DNA of 64,000 bases from positions 5,456,001 to 5,520,000 of the forward strand of contig NC_016887.1 of the NCBI RefSeq assembly GCF_000284035.1. The letters are read 5' to 3'. The position numbers and the translations under genes are program-made. The notes under the pieces were generated by a model. It was not told the DNA's origin and searched no databases. It worked only from the letters and a program-made list of their open reading frames with translations. This document shows positions 32,488 through 41,085 of the stretch, one piece after another (position 1 is the first letter of the stretch; each line of letters starts with the position of its first letter). The DNA is from Nocardia cyriacigeorgica GUH-2. Lineage in GTDB: Bacteria > Actinomycetota > Actinomycetes > Mycobacteriales > Mycobacteriaceae.

Positions 32488-34110
32488 ATGACAACATCCC
32501 TAGTCGATCCACCAGTGCTGCTGGAACGACGCGCGCAGCGATTCCTCGCGCTCGCGGTGATCTGCCTGGCCGAACTGCTGGTCGTCCTCGACAACACCAT
32601 CGTCAACGTCGCCCTGCCCTCCATCGGTGTGCAACTGTCCACCGGCGTCAGCGGCCTGCAATGGGTCGTCGACGCCTACACCCTCACCTTTGCCGGCCTG
32701 CTGCTGGCCTTCGGCAACCTCGGTGACCGCTACGGGCGTCGCCGGGTAATGATGATCGGCCTGGCCGGCGTCGGCGCGATGTCGGTGGTCGGCGCGCTGT
32801 CCACCTCACTCGACGGCGTCATCGCCGCCCGCGCGGCCATGGGCGTGTTCGCCGCCGCGGTGTTCCCAGCGACATTGGCGCTGGTCATCAATATCTTCAC
32901 CGACCGCAAAGAGCGGGCCCTCGCCATCGCCGCCTGGACCGCCATGGCCGGTTTCGCGATCGCCATCGGGCCGATCTCCGGCGGCTGGCTGCTCGAGCAT
33001 TTCTCCTGGCATTCGGTCTTCTGGATCAACGTGCCGGTGGCTCTGGCCGCATTGGTGGCCACGCTGTTGTGGGTGCCCGAATCCCGGTCGTCGGAGGTGG
33101 GCAGGCTGGACCTGCTCGGCATCGCGTTGTCCATCGCCGGCATCACCCTGCTGGTCTGGGCGATCATCGAAGCGCCGCGCTACGGCTGGCTCTCGGCCAC
33201 CACCCTCACCGCGGGCGCGGCGGGCGTGGTACTGCTCGCCGGGTTCATCGCGTGGGAATTGCGCACGCGCGCACCGATCCTCGATATGCGGCTGTTCCGC
33301 AATCGCCGCTTCTCCCTGCCCGCCTTGGCGATCGCGGTCGGCTACTTCTCGATGTTCGGATTCCTGTTCCTGATCACCCAGTATTTCCAAGGGGTGCGCG
33401 AATATTCGCCGCTGGAATTCGGTATCGCCTCACTGCCGTTCGCGTTCTCCGTGGCCATCGGCGCGCCGATCGCCACGTTGCTGGCCCAGCGACTCGGCAC
33501 CACACCGGTGATCGTCTTCGGCCTGCTGCTCACCGGGCTCGGCCTCTATCTGGGCGGTCAGGTCACCGTGGACAGCGGTTATCTCACCGGCGTGCTGCCC
33601 GCGATGGTGTCCATGGCGCTTGGTCTGGCGATCGTGCAAGGGCCGGCGACCGAGTCGATCATGTCGTCGCTGCCGTTGAACGAGGCGGGCGCCGGGTCGG
33701 CGGTCAACGACACCACCCGGGAGTTCGGCGGGACGCTCGGCGTGGCCGTGCTCGGCTCGATCGTCGCCTCGTACTACACCACGAAGGTCGCGCCGCTCAT
33801 CGACCGCGTGCCGGGCAGCTTGATGTCGGATAACGAGAAGGATTTCGCCAAGGCGACGCCGCTGAGTGTGCTGGAAATGCGCAAACGCGAACTCTCCCCC
33901 TTCTTCGAATCGCAGCGCGAGAACATCATCAGCGCGATGAAGGCGGCCTGCCTGGAAGGCTCACACGCCGCCTCGCTGGTCGCCACGGGTGCCGTGGTGG
34001 TGTGCGCGGTGGTTGTCGCGATTTTCCTGCCCTGGGGTGTGCAGGGCGGGGAGTCGGTGCTGCTCGGGTGGCGGAAGAACGCGGACACCGGACCGGATTC
34101 GGCGCGATAG
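32488..34110 (+). CDS. MFS transporter, DHA2 (EmrB/QacA) drug:H+ antiporter type
   Basis: A 540-aa protein with about 14 hydrophobic segments. It carries the DHA2 motif LDNTIVNVALPSIG in the first helix, the loop motif GNLGDRYGRRRVMMIG, and GPISGGWLLEHFSWHSVFWINVP (motif C region). These export drugs and metabolites using the proton gradient. The ATG at 32488 follows the inverted repeats at 32452-32473, so it is probably derepressed by a ligand. It lies on the opposite strand within the ribosomal gene block, which suggests a later insertion, though its base composition is normal. Confidence 0.9.
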   Translation: MTTSLVDPPVLLERRAQRFLALAVICLAELLVVLDNTIVNVALPSIGVQLSTGVSGLQWVVDAYTLTFAGLLLAFGNLGDRYGRRRVMMIGLAGVGAMSVVGALSTSLDGVIAARAAMGVFAAAVFPATLALVINIFTDRKERALAIAAWTAMAGFAIAIGPISGGWLLEHFSWHSVFWINVPVALAALVATLLWVPESRSSEVGRLDLLGIALSIAGITLLVWAIIEAPRYGWLSATTLTAGAAGVVLLAGFIAWELRTRAPILDMRLFRNRRFSLPALAIAVGYFSMFGFLFLITQYFQGVREYSPLEFGIASLPFAFSVAIGAPIATLLAQRLGTTPVIVFGLLLTGLGLYLGGQVTVDSGYLTGVLPAMVSMALGLAIVQGPATESIMSSLPLNEAGAGSAVNDTTREFGGTLGVAVLGSIVASYYTTKVAPLIDRVPGSLMSDNEKDFAKATPLSVLEMRKRELSPFFESQRENIISAMKAACLEGSHAASLVATGAVVVCAVVVAIFLPWGVQGGESVLLGWRKNADTGPDSAR

Positions 34111-34208
34111 CGGCGGACCCGCCGGGTTCTGCGCGATAGCCGCGGGATCCGCCGCATCGTCCATCGGCGGATGCCCTGACCGGACGCAAACCCCGTCAGC
34201 GGGTTCGG

Positions 34209-34646
34209 CTACTTGCGGTGCCGTCCGGTCCGGGTATTCGTCGGTGGCGATTCGGAGTGCTCATCCTGGTCACGGGTGTTTTCGCCGGTATTGGATCGCT
34301 CGCCGATTCGACGGGGTTTGGGCAGGCGCCGAGTGCCGGTGGCCGGGTCGGTATCGCCGGTGCGCTTCCTGCGCGCGGCGAGATCGACGACGCTGGCGTC
34401 CTGATCGGTGCTGTGTGAGTCGGCCGCGGCGGCCGACGACCAGGTGGCGGCGGGGTGGACCGGCCACGCACCGGTTTCGCCCTGGAGTTCCGAGCGCAGC
34501 ACCGGCCTTGTCGGTGCCGGGTCGTATCCGGTACCGCCCTCCGAACGCCACGTTTTCGCAGGTGATGGCTCTGCCACGCGCCTGGGGCGCCGTGGCAGCG
34601 GAATGACCTTCGAGGACCGCTGGTCCGGTACTTCCTGATCCGACAT
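34209..34646 (-). CDS. hypothetical basic low-complexity protein
   Basis: A possible 145-aa protein (MSDQEVPDQRSS to TRTGRHRK), rich in Arg, Pro, Thr and Ser, with no hydrophobic segment and no known domain; it is predicted to be disordered. Third-position GC is lower than in neighbouring genes and there is no good ribosome binding site. It lies between the MFS gene and the rplA terminator. If it is not real, 34111-34821 holds no gene I can support. Confidence 0.35.
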   Translation of the reverse strand: MSDQEVPDQRSSKVIPLPRRPRRVAEPSPAKTWRSEGGTGYDPAPTRPVLRSELQGETGAWPVHPAATWSSAAAADSHSTDQDASVVDLAARRKRTGDTDPATGTRRLPKPRRIGERSNTGENTRDQDEHSESPPTNTRTGRHRK

Positions 34647-34821
34647 CGAGCTAGCAGCCGCCGAATGCCGCGCTACCGGTCGGGGCAGCGAGTCGATGTC
34701 TGATTCCGGTTCTGACTCCGTCGCTCACATACTCATTCTGTCTCAGATTCCCGGCAAAGTCAGAACTGGTGGCTCGGCCGTGGTAGAGCCCGGCGAGTCC
34801 GGCGATGCGGTCCGCCGAATA

Positions 34822-34859
34822 CGAAACGGCGGGAACGCGATTGCGTTCCCGCCGTTTCG
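34822..34859 (-). terminator. rplKA terminator
   Basis: A perfect 17-bp stem (34822-34838 with 34843-34859) with a 4-nt loop lies 20 bp after the rplA stop. It is the strongest hairpin of the ribosomal block. Confidence 0.85.
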
Positions 34860-34879
34860 GGGTCTTACCCAAGTGCTGC

Positions 34880-35593
34880 TTACGCGTCCTCGTCGAGGAG
34901 GTTGCGGGTGCGGTTCGGGTCCACCGGGATGCCCGGTCCGGTGTTCGTCGAGACCGTCACCTTCTTGACGTAGCGGCCCTTGGCGGTCGACGGCTTCACA
35001 CGCAGGATCTCATCCAGCGCGGCGCCGTAGTTCTCCACCAGCTTGGCGTCGTCGAAGGACGCCTTACCGATGACGAAGTGCAGGTTGGCCTGCTTGTCGA
35101 CGCGGAAGTTGATCTTGCCGCCCTTGATGTCGTTGACGGCCTTGGTCACGTCGGTGGTGACCGTGCCCGTCTTCGGGTTCGGCATCAGACCACGCGGGCC
35201 GAGGACACGCGCGATGCGGCCGACCTTGGCCATCTGGTCCGGGGTGGCGATCGCGGCGTCGAAGTCCAGCCAGCCGCCCTGGATCCGCTCGATCAGGTCC
35301 TCGGCGCCCACGGCGTCCGCACCGGCGGCCTCGGCCTCGGCGGCCTTCTCGCCGGCCGCGAACACGATGACGCGGGCGGTCTTACCGGTGCCGTGCGGCA
35401 GGTTGACGGTGCCGCGGACCATCTGGTCGGCCTTACGGGGATCCACACCGAGACGAACGGCGACCTCGACGGTCGCGTCGGTCTTGGTGGTGGCGGTCTC
35501 CTTCGCCAGCCGCGCGGCGGCCAGCGGGGAGTAGAGCTTGCTGCGATCGACCTTCTCGGCCGCGGCGAGGTACGCCTTGCTTCGTTTTGCCAT
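34880..35593 (-). CDS. rplA: 50S ribosomal protein L1
   Basis: A 237-aa protein. It begins MAKRSKAYLAAAEKVDRSKLYSPLAAARLAKE and contains the L1 signature region ARVLGPRGLMPNPKTGTVTTDV. It binds 23S rRNA at the L1 stalk and in bacteria can repress its own rplKA message. It follows rplK by 79 bp and ends before the hairpin at 34822. Confidence 0.99.
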   Translation of the reverse strand: MAKRSKAYLAAAEKVDRSKLYSPLAAARLAKETATTKTDATVEVAVRLGVDPRKADQMVRGTVNLPHGTGKTARVIVFAAGEKAAEAEAAGADAVGAEDLIERIQGGWLDFDAAIATPDQMAKVGRIARVLGPRGLMPNPKTGTVTTDVTKAVNDIKGGKINFRVDKQANLHFVIGKASFDDAKLVENYGAALDEILRVKPSTAKGRYVKKVTVSTNTGPGIPVDPNRTRNLLDEDA

Positions 35594-35672
35594 GTTTTCT
35601 CTGTCCTTAGCTGTGGTTCAGAAGTGGTTGATCGGGCCTGGCCGGCCCTCCCACCTGTGCAGGTAAGAGCTA

Positions 35673-36107
35673 TCAGCCCTCGACCGTGATGCCCATCGAA
35701 CGAGCGGTACCGGCGATGATCTTCGCGGCCTGCTCGATGTCGTTGGCGTTGAGGTCTTCCTGCTTGGTCTTGGCGATCTCGCGCACCTGGTCCATGGTCA
35801 CGGTGGCGACCTTGTTGCGGTGCGGCTCGGCCGAACCCTTCTGCACGCCTGCGGCCTTGAGCAGCAGCTTGGCGGCGGGCGGGGTCTTCAACTTGAAGTC
35901 GAAGGTCCGGTCCTCGTACACCGAGATCTCGACCGGAATGACGTTGCCACGCTGCGACTCGGTCGCGGCGTTGTACGCCTTGCAGAACTCCATGATGTTG
36001 ACGCCGTGCTGACCGAGCGCGGGGCCGACCGGAGGGGCCGGGTTCGCCTGGCCGGCCTGGATCTGCAACTTGATGATCCCGGCGAGCTTCTTCTTCTTGG
36101 GGGGCAT
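35673..36107 (-). CDS. rplK: 50S ribosomal protein L11
   Basis: A 144-aa protein: [19 protein letters not shown], with the Pro-rich [25 protein letters not shown] and the rRNA-binding C-terminal domain. The ATG at 36107 gives the standard length and has GGAAG upstream; the frame stays open 30 codons further but those codons are not L11. It is followed by rplA. Confidence 0.99.
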
Positions 36108-36252
36108 CTTTCTTCCTTGGTTTCGGTTCCTTACGGTTGCCGTAAGCCTTGCGCGGGTGTGCACCCGCAGCCGGGCGCACCCGGCGAACCCTGACACCTT
36201 ACCGGGATCGCCGGTGCGGTCGATCGAGTGGGGCGGGCGGACCGCCCGCTGA

Positions 36253-37068
36253 TCAGATCTTCGCGACCTGGGTGAATGCCAGTTCGACGGGGGTTTCGCG
36301 GCCGAAGATCGACACCAGCACCTTGAGCTTCTGCTGCTCGGCGTTGACCTCGGAAATGCTGGCCGGCAGCGTCGCGAACGGGCCGTCCATGACGGTGACC
36401 GACTCGCCGACCTCGAAGTCGACCTCGATGACCGGCTTGGCGACGGCCTCGGTGGCGGCTTCCTGGGTGGTGGCGGCGGCAGCGGCAGCGGCGGCCGGGG
36501 CCTTCTTCTGCTGCGCGGCCGGCACCAGGAACTTCACCACATCGTTGATGGTCAGCGGCGAGGGCCGGGAGGTGGCGCCGACGAAACCGGTGACACCGGG
36601 GGTGTTGCGGACCGCGCCCCAGGACTCGTCGTTCAGCTCCATCCGGACCAGGATGTAGCCGGGCAGCACCTTGCGGTTGACGTTCTTACGCTGGCCGTTC
36701 TTGATCTCGGTGACCTCTTCGGTGGGCACTTCCACCTGGAAGATGTAGTCCTCGAGGTCGAGGTTCTGCACACGGGTCTCGAGGTTGGCCTTGACCTTGT
36801 TCTCGTAGCCCGCGTAGGAGTGGATGACGTACCACTCGCCGGGCGCGCGGCGCAGCGCGGCCTTCATCTCCTCGACGGGATCGGCGGGGGCTTCCTCGAC
36901 AGCGGCGGCCTCGGCAGCGGGCTCGGATTCGTCGACGGCCACGGACTCGCCGGCGGATTCCTCGACGGAGCCGGCGGCCGACTCGGCCACCGCGTCGTCG
37001 ACCGGGAACTCGTCGTTGGTGTCGTTCTCCGGGGTGCTCACTGGGGCACTCGCTTCCTGTGTCGTCAC
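36253..37068 (-). CDS. nusG: transcription termination/antitermination factor NusG
   Basis: A 271-aa protein. An acidic Ala/Glu/Ser-rich N-terminal extension (1-75) is typical of actinobacteria. The NGN domain (WYVIHSYAGYENKVKANLETRVQ to LPGYILVRMELND) is followed by an Ala-rich linker and the KOW domain (VGESVTVMDGPFATLPASISEV). It contacts RNA polymerase and Rho or ribosomal S10. The GTG at 37068 has AGAGG 6 nt upstream; a second GTG 11 codons later is possible. It lies 88 bp downstream of secE. Confidence 0.97.
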   Translation of the reverse strand: MTTQEASAPVSTPENDTNDEFPVDDAVAESAAGSVEESAGESVAVDESEPAAEAAAVEEAPADPVEEMKAALRRAPGEWYVIHSYAGYENKVKANLETRVQNLDLEDYIFQVEVPTEEVTEIKNGQRKNVNRKVLPGYILVRMELNDESWGAVRNTPGVTGFVGATSRPSPLTINDVVKFLVPAAQQKKAPAAAAAAAATTQEAATEAVAKPVIEVDFEVGESVTVMDGPFATLPASISEVNAEQQKLKVLVSIFGRETPVELAFTQVAKI

Positions 37069-37156
37069 GTAAATCCTCTGCGTGCCGGGCCGGGCGCGGC
37101 GGAACACTCCCGCCGGTCCGCCCCCGGGATCGGCTGCCGGCGTCGGCGTCGTACTG

Positions 37157-37540
37157 CTAGCCGAACAGCCAGTCGACACCCTTGACGAACGCCACATCCA
37201 ACCCGCTGATGAACGCGACCATGAAGACCACGAACACCAGAACAACGCTCGTATAGGTGACCATCTGCTTCCGGTTGGGCCAGATCACCTTGCGCAGTTC
37301 CGCGATCACCTCACGCAGGAACTTGATCAAACGCTTGAACGGATTACCCGACTTCTTGCGTTCGGCCCGATCGGAGGTCTTGGCTGCCTTGCGCGGGCGG
37401 TCGATCGTGGCGACCGCGCCGGTATCGGCCGACGAGGACGACGAACCGGTGCGGGCCCGCCGGGCGGACCGCTTGCCGCTCGGCCGACTCGCTGCGGCGG
37501 TGCCATCGCCGTCGTCGCGAGTGTCCCGCTCGTCGCTCAC
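37157..37540 (-). CDS. secE: preprotein translocase subunit SecE
   Basis: A 127-aa protein. A long basic, Ser-rich cytoplasmic part precedes the conserved amphipathic helix (NPFKRLIKFLREVIAELRKVIWPNRKQM) and one C-terminal transmembrane helix (about 100-118). It stabilises SecY. The GTG at 37540 has GAGAGGG upstream; the longer open frame runs into tRNA-Trp and is rejected. nusG follows. Confidence 0.96.
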   Translation of the reverse strand: MSDERDTRDDGDGTAAASRPSGKRSARRARTGSSSSSADTGAVATIDRPRKAAKTSDRAERKKSGNPFKRLIKFLREVIAELRKVIWPNRKQMVTYTSVVLVFVVFMVAFISGLDVAFVKGVDWLFG

Positions 37541-37573
37541 GTCGAAACCCTCTCTCATCGCTGGCATCCAGGG

Positions 37574-37646
<73 letters not shown>

Positions 37647-37881
37647 TCGGCTGGACGGTGGTGCTGATGCCCAGCCACATGTGCTGTATTCAGTTGTTCT
37701 GGTGTCACACAACACGCGCGCCGCTCCGGCAGTTGCCGGCCCCGTCAGCGGTGGTTCCGGAGCTGCGCTCCGGGCCGCCTGGAACCAGCCTTGCAGAGCA
37801 GCGCGCATCGGCTGGTGACCCCAGAAACCCGAGTGTACGTGAAGACCGGTGGCATTAGCCAATCCGGCCCCACGAACCAGG

Positions 37882-38943
37882 TCAGGACAGCTGCACCGTC
37901 GCGGTCGCGCGCCCGAAGATCTTGCGCCCGGCCGACTTTGCGACGATGGCCACGACGGCGGTCTTGGTCTCCGGATCGACCGATTTCACCTTGCCGGTGA
38001 ACTCGACCTCGGCCGGCTCGTCCACGCCCACGTAGACCGGGCTGGTGAAGCGGACGTTGTATTCCTTGACCGCGCCCGGATCGCCCAGCCAGGAGGTGAC
38101 GAAACCGCCGCCGAGGCCCATGGTCAGCATGCCGTGCGCCACGACGTTGTCCAGGCCGACGAGCTTGACGACTTCGTCACTCCAGTGGATCGGGTTGGCG
38201 TCACCGGACACGCCCGCGTAGTTGACCAGATCGCCGCGGGTCAGCCGGACGGTGCGCGGGGGCAGCTCGTCGCCTGCGCTGATCGAGTCGAAGGCGATGG
38301 CGTGCTTGCTCGGCGCGACCTCCGGGATGGTCGGCACCGGCGCGGGCGCCGAGGTGGGCACCGTGCGCGGGTGGTGCTTCGGGGTTTCCTCGCCGAGGCC
38401 GTGCATGAGCACATTGCGGACCGCGCCGGCCAGGTTCGGGTCGATGTCGCCGCCGCTGCGGCCGATCAGCGTGGTGTAGGTGGTGAGCACCAGCTCGTCG
38501 CGCTGATCGGTGACGATGTTCTTGGTGACGATGATGTCGCCGCCGAAGGCCTGCCGGAACGAATGCAGGTAGACGTCGCAGGTCAACTGGTCGCCGACCT
38601 TGATCGGCCGGTGGAATTCCAGGATCTGGTCGGTCTGCATGATCTGGCTCAGGTCGTAGCCGGTGACGACCTCTTCGAAGAGCTTGCGCTGGGCCAGGAT
38701 GCCGACGAGGGAGATGAAGGTCAGCGGCGCGAGCAGGCCGTCGTAGCCGTACTCCTGCGCGATGTCTTCTTCCCAGTGCACCGGGTGGTAGTCCTGCACG
38801 GCGCGGGCGTATTCACGGACCTTCTCGCGGCCGACCTCGTAGTAGTCGTCGACGCGGTAGTGGTGCCCGACCATGGCCGCCGCGTGTTCGGCGGGGTCGA
38901 AACTCTCGCCCGTCGCGACCGCTTCGTCTGTACCGGTGTTCAT
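37882..38943 (-). CDS. hadAB: fused (3R)-hydroxyacyl-ACP dehydratase HadA-HadB
   Basis: A 353-aa protein with two hotdog modules. Residues about 22-165 match HadA (VGHHYRVDDYYEVGREKVREYARAV and the later GLLAPLTFI). A Pro-rich linker (about 185-212) leads to residues 213-353, which match HadB with the catalytic GDANPIHW (Asp248, His253) and AHGMLTMG. In mycobacteria hadA and hadB are separate genes of the FAS-II cycle of mycolic acid synthesis, at this same place between rpmG and tRNA-Trp/secE. Here they are one protein. The HadA half has D-Y-H-P-V-H (51-56), closer to an active site than mycobacterial HadA. No hadC follows. The ATG at 38943 starts before the first module. Confidence 0.9.
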   Translation of the reverse strand: MNTGTDEAVATGESFDPAEHAAAMVGHHYRVDDYYEVGREKVREYARAVQDYHPVHWEEDIAQEYGYDGLLAPLTFISLVGILAQRKLFEEVVTGYDLSQIMQTDQILEFHRPIKVGDQLTCDVYLHSFRQAFGGDIIVTKNIVTDQRDELVLTTYTTLIGRSGGDIDPNLAGAVRNVLMHGLGEETPKHHPRTVPTSAPAPVPTIPEVAPSKHAIAFDSISAGDELPPRTVRLTRGDLVNYAGVSGDANPIHWSDEVVKLVGLDNVVAHGMLTMGLGGGFVTSWLGDPGAVKEYNVRFTSPVYVGVDEPAEVEFTGKVKSVDPETKTAVVAIVAKSAGRKIFGRATATVQLS

Positions 38944-39035
38944 TGTCACGGGAGGACTGTACCTATCTGACTCCGTCTGGAGCGGAGTCGGTGGAGCGTT
39001 GACCACCGCTGTCCCGATGCACCGTGCAAACGCAG

Positions 39036-39062
39036 TCGGGCCGGACGCTAGGTCCGGCCCGA
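39036..39062 (-). terminator. hairpin after rpmG
   Basis: A perfect 11-bp stem (TCGGGCCGGAC with GTCCGGCCCGA) and 5-nt loop lie between rpmG and hadAB, 88 bp after the rpmG stop. It probably ends the tRNA/rpmG transcript. Confidence 0.6.
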
Positions 39063-39149
39063 TGCTTGTGTCACGGCGGTTGTGTCCCGGCTGCTGCCGG
39101 GAGCGAAGTCCCGGCGCCGATACACGCGGTAGCTACACGCGTGGATGGC

Positions 39150-39320
39150 TCAGCGGGATTCGCGGTGCGCCCGGTGGGTGCCGCAGTTCGGGCAGAACTT
39201 CTTCAGCTCCAAGCGATCCGGGTCGTTACGCCGGTTCTTCTTGGTGATGTAGTTGCGGTGCTTGCACTGCTCGCAGGCCAAGGTGATCTTTGGCCGGACA
39301 TCGGTGGACTTCGCGGCCAC
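39150..39320 (-). CDS. rpmG: 50S ribosomal protein L33
   Basis: A 56-aa protein: [29 protein letters not shown] to [15 protein letters not shown]. It carries both CxxC pairs (CEQC and CPNC), so this is the zinc-binding C+ form. The GTG at 39320 has GAAAGAAGG upstream. It lies directly downstream of tRNA-Met, as in mycobacteria. Confidence 0.97.
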
Positions 39321-39360
39321 GATATGCCTTCTTTCCGGAACTGGGCTTGATCGGTTGTGG

Positions 39361-39433
39361 TAGCGATGGCCGGACTTGAACCGGCGACACAACGATTATG
39401 AGTCGTTTGCTCTACCGACTGAGCTACACCGCC
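39361..39433 (-). tRNA. metT: tRNA-Met (CAT, elongator type)
   Basis: A 73-nt cloverleaf. Acceptor GGCGGTG pairs with CATCGCT through two G-U pairs; the anticodon arm is ACGAC-TCATAAT-CGTTG-like, with anticodon CAT. The T arm contains GGTTCAAGTCC. CCA is encoded at 39358-39360. A paired first acceptor position and the lack of three G-C pairs in the anticodon stem argue for elongator, not initiator. Confidence 0.93.
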
Positions 39434-39516
39434 ACGGGTCGCATTGCCTGCGGTGCCGTGCCCAGCCCCTCCGAGCGGGGAGCGATGCCGAGTCGGTCAC
39501 CACCGGCAATCCGGCG

Positions 39517-39589
39517 AGCCCCCTAACGGAATCGAACCGTTGACCTTTTCCTTACCATGGAAACGCTCTGCCGACTGAGCTAAGGGGGC
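39517..39589 (-). tRNA. thrT: tRNA-Thr (GGT)
   Basis: A 73-nt cloverleaf with acceptor GCCCCCT/AGGGGGC, anticodon stem TTTCC/GGAAA and loop ATGGTAA (anticodon GGT), and T arm GGTTCGATTCC. CCA is not encoded. It lies upstream of tRNA-Met in the same transcription direction. Confidence 0.95.
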
Positions 39590-39762
39590 ATGACCTCTTA
39601 CGCACCGAAACTCGACTTTCTCGACCTCGGCGCTTCGAAGTCTTGAACGAGGTTACACACTCACCGGTCTCGGTACCAAACCGGCTGGTCAGAGCCGGTA
39701 TTTCCGATCTCGTAGACCCTCGCGCTGCGGCGAGCGAGAGCCAGCGTGGCCCGGAAACGGAA

Positions 39763-39797
39763 GAACCCCCGCGGATCATTTCGATCCGCGGGGGTTC
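39763..39797 (-). terminator. tRNA-Tyr terminator
   Basis: A perfect 15-bp stem (39763-39777 with 39783-39797) with a 5-nt loop, followed on the minus strand by TTCCGTTTCC, begins 4 bp after the tRNA-Tyr 3' end. Confidence 0.82.
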
Positions 39798-39801
39798 TCG
39801 G

Positions 39802-39884
39802 TGGCAGGTGTAGGATTCGAACCTACGTAGGCTTTCACCGACAGATTTACAGTCTGCTCCCATTGGCCGCTCGGGCAACCTGCC
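39802..39884 (-). tRNA. tyrT: tRNA-Tyr (GTA)
   Basis: An 83-nt class II tRNA with a long variable arm. Acceptor GGCAGGT/ACCTGCC, anticodon loop CTGTAAA (anticodon GTA) and T arm GGTTCGAATCC are clear. CCA is not encoded. It is transcribed away from yajQ and closed by the hairpin at 39763. Confidence 0.95.
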
Positions 39885-40099
39885 GTCGCGCTTCTCGGCG
39901 CGCAGAGCAGAATACAACGAACCCACACCCGGAATGCAAACCGGCTGTACAGCGGCATGGCGAGGCCGGATCGGTGGTGGGCGGCGGCGACACCGACCGC
40001 GTCCGGGGACTAATCTCGTTCGGCCGGGTAGAACTAGGTGGGTGCGGCGAACCATCCGGCGCGACCTCGAACGCCGGACCGTCAGGACAGGAGCGCAGT

Positions 40100-40591
40100 G
40101 TGGCCGATTCGTCTTTCGATGTCGTCAGCAAGGTCGATCGCCAGGAGGTCGACAACGCGTTGCATCAGGCGGAGAAGGAGCTGAACACCCGCTACGACTT
40201 CCGCGGCACCGGTGCGGCGATCGAATGGTCCGGTGAGGACAAGATCGTGATCAGCGCCGAAGCCGAGGAGCGGGTCAAGGCCGCACTCGAGGTGTTCAAG
40301 GAGAAGCTGATCCGCCGCGACATCTCGCTCAAGGCCTTCGACGCCGGCGAGCCGGTGGTGTCGGGCAAGACCTACAAGATCACCGGTTCGCTGGTGCAGG
40401 GCATCGACGCCGAACACGCGAAGAAGATCTCCAAGAAGATCCGCGACGAGGGCCCCAAGGGCGTCAAGGCCCAGATCCAGGGCGACGAACTGCGCGTCAG
40501 CAGCAAGAAGCGCGACGACCTGCAGGCCGTGATCTCCCTGCTCAAGGGCGAGGACTTCGGCATCGCCCTGCAGTTCGTCAACTACCGGTAG
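40100..40591 (+). CDS. yajQ: YajQ family nucleotide-binding protein
   Basis: A 163-aa protein: MADSSFDVVSKVDRQEVDNALHQAEKEL, then NTRYDFRGTGAAIEW, and a C-terminal RVSSKKRDDLQAVISLLKGEDFGIALQFVNYR. This is the UPF0234/YajQ family of tandem RRM-like folds, some of which bind cyclic di-GMP or nucleic acid. The GTG at 40100 has ACAGGAGCG upstream and begins the conserved region. Confidence 0.95.
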   Translation: MADSSFDVVSKVDRQEVDNALHQAEKELNTRYDFRGTGAAIEWSGEDKIVISAEAEERVKAALEVFKEKLIRRDISLKAFDAGEPVVSGKTYKITGSLVQGIDAEHAKKISKKIRDEGPKGVKAQIQGDELRVSSKKRDDLQAVISLLKGEDFGIALQFVNYR

Positions 40592-40597
40592 CCGAGC

Positions 40598-40896
40598 TCA
40601 CCGCCCCGGCCGCCGGGGCGGCAGCGCGCTGGTATCCATGATGTCCGAGCCCGTCAGGGTGGTTTCCTCGTAGATGACCCGCGCCACCTCCGTATGTTCA
40701 CGGGCGAGCCGGTCCAGCACCGGCGCCAGCTCCGGGAACTGCTGGGCGAGGACGGGAAACACGCCGTCTTCGTTGATGTGGTGTTCGTGCAGCGCCCCGC
40801 AGAACGCCACACAGTGGGTGCGCAAGTCCTGGGGCAACTCCGGGAGGGCAGCAGACGCCGGATCCTCCAGTTGCCGCGCGAGGTCGGCCCGCACCG
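40598..40896 (-). pseudogene. 5'-truncated hemerythrin domain gene
   Basis: The minus frame reads TVRADLARQLEDPASAALPELPQDLRTHCVAF, then CGALHEHHINEDGVFPVLAQ and LAREHTEVARVIYEE. This is a hemerythrin-like four-helix domain with the HEHH/ED and H-x-E iron ligands. The first helix with its His ligand is missing. Upstream of about 40896 the sequence becomes the antisense of a MarR fragment. A GTG at 40930 leaves an open frame, but its first 11 residues come from that foreign junction. Either a pseudogene or a shortened protein. Confidence 0.6.
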
Positions 40897-41079
40897 TGGG
40901 ACCGGCGACGCACCATCGTCGCGATCGCACCGGCCCATGAGCAGTCGGTCAACGCTTGGCTCCGCGGTAGCGCGCGGGCCTGGCGGCAGGTGCTCGAACC
41001 GCTCACCGCCGAGCAGCGGCAACTGTTCGTCGACACCCTGCGGGCCTATGAAGAGGCCTCGAGCGGCGAGGACGACTGA
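40897..41079 (+). pseudogene. 3' remnant of a MarR family regulator
   Basis: The plus frame ending at the TGA at 41077-41079 reads WDRRRTIVAIAPAHEQSVNAW, then LRGSARAWRQVLEPLTAEQ and RQLFVDTLRAYEEASSGEDD. This is the end of the MarR wing (DRR-x-x-x-V) followed by the C-terminal dimerisation helices. The recognition helix and N-terminus are absent, and no start codon precedes it in frame with homology. It abuts the truncated hemerythrin gene head to head. Confidence 0.6.
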
Positions 41080-41085
41080 GGGCGC

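Noticed and set aside
39434..39516. An additional tRNA between tRNA-Met and tRNA-Thr
   Set aside because: I could not form acceptor or T arms there; it is ordinary spacer.
40598..40930. An intact 110-aa hemerythrin protein
   Set aside because: The first residues are antisense MarR sequence and the first iron-ligand helix is missing, so I list it as truncated.
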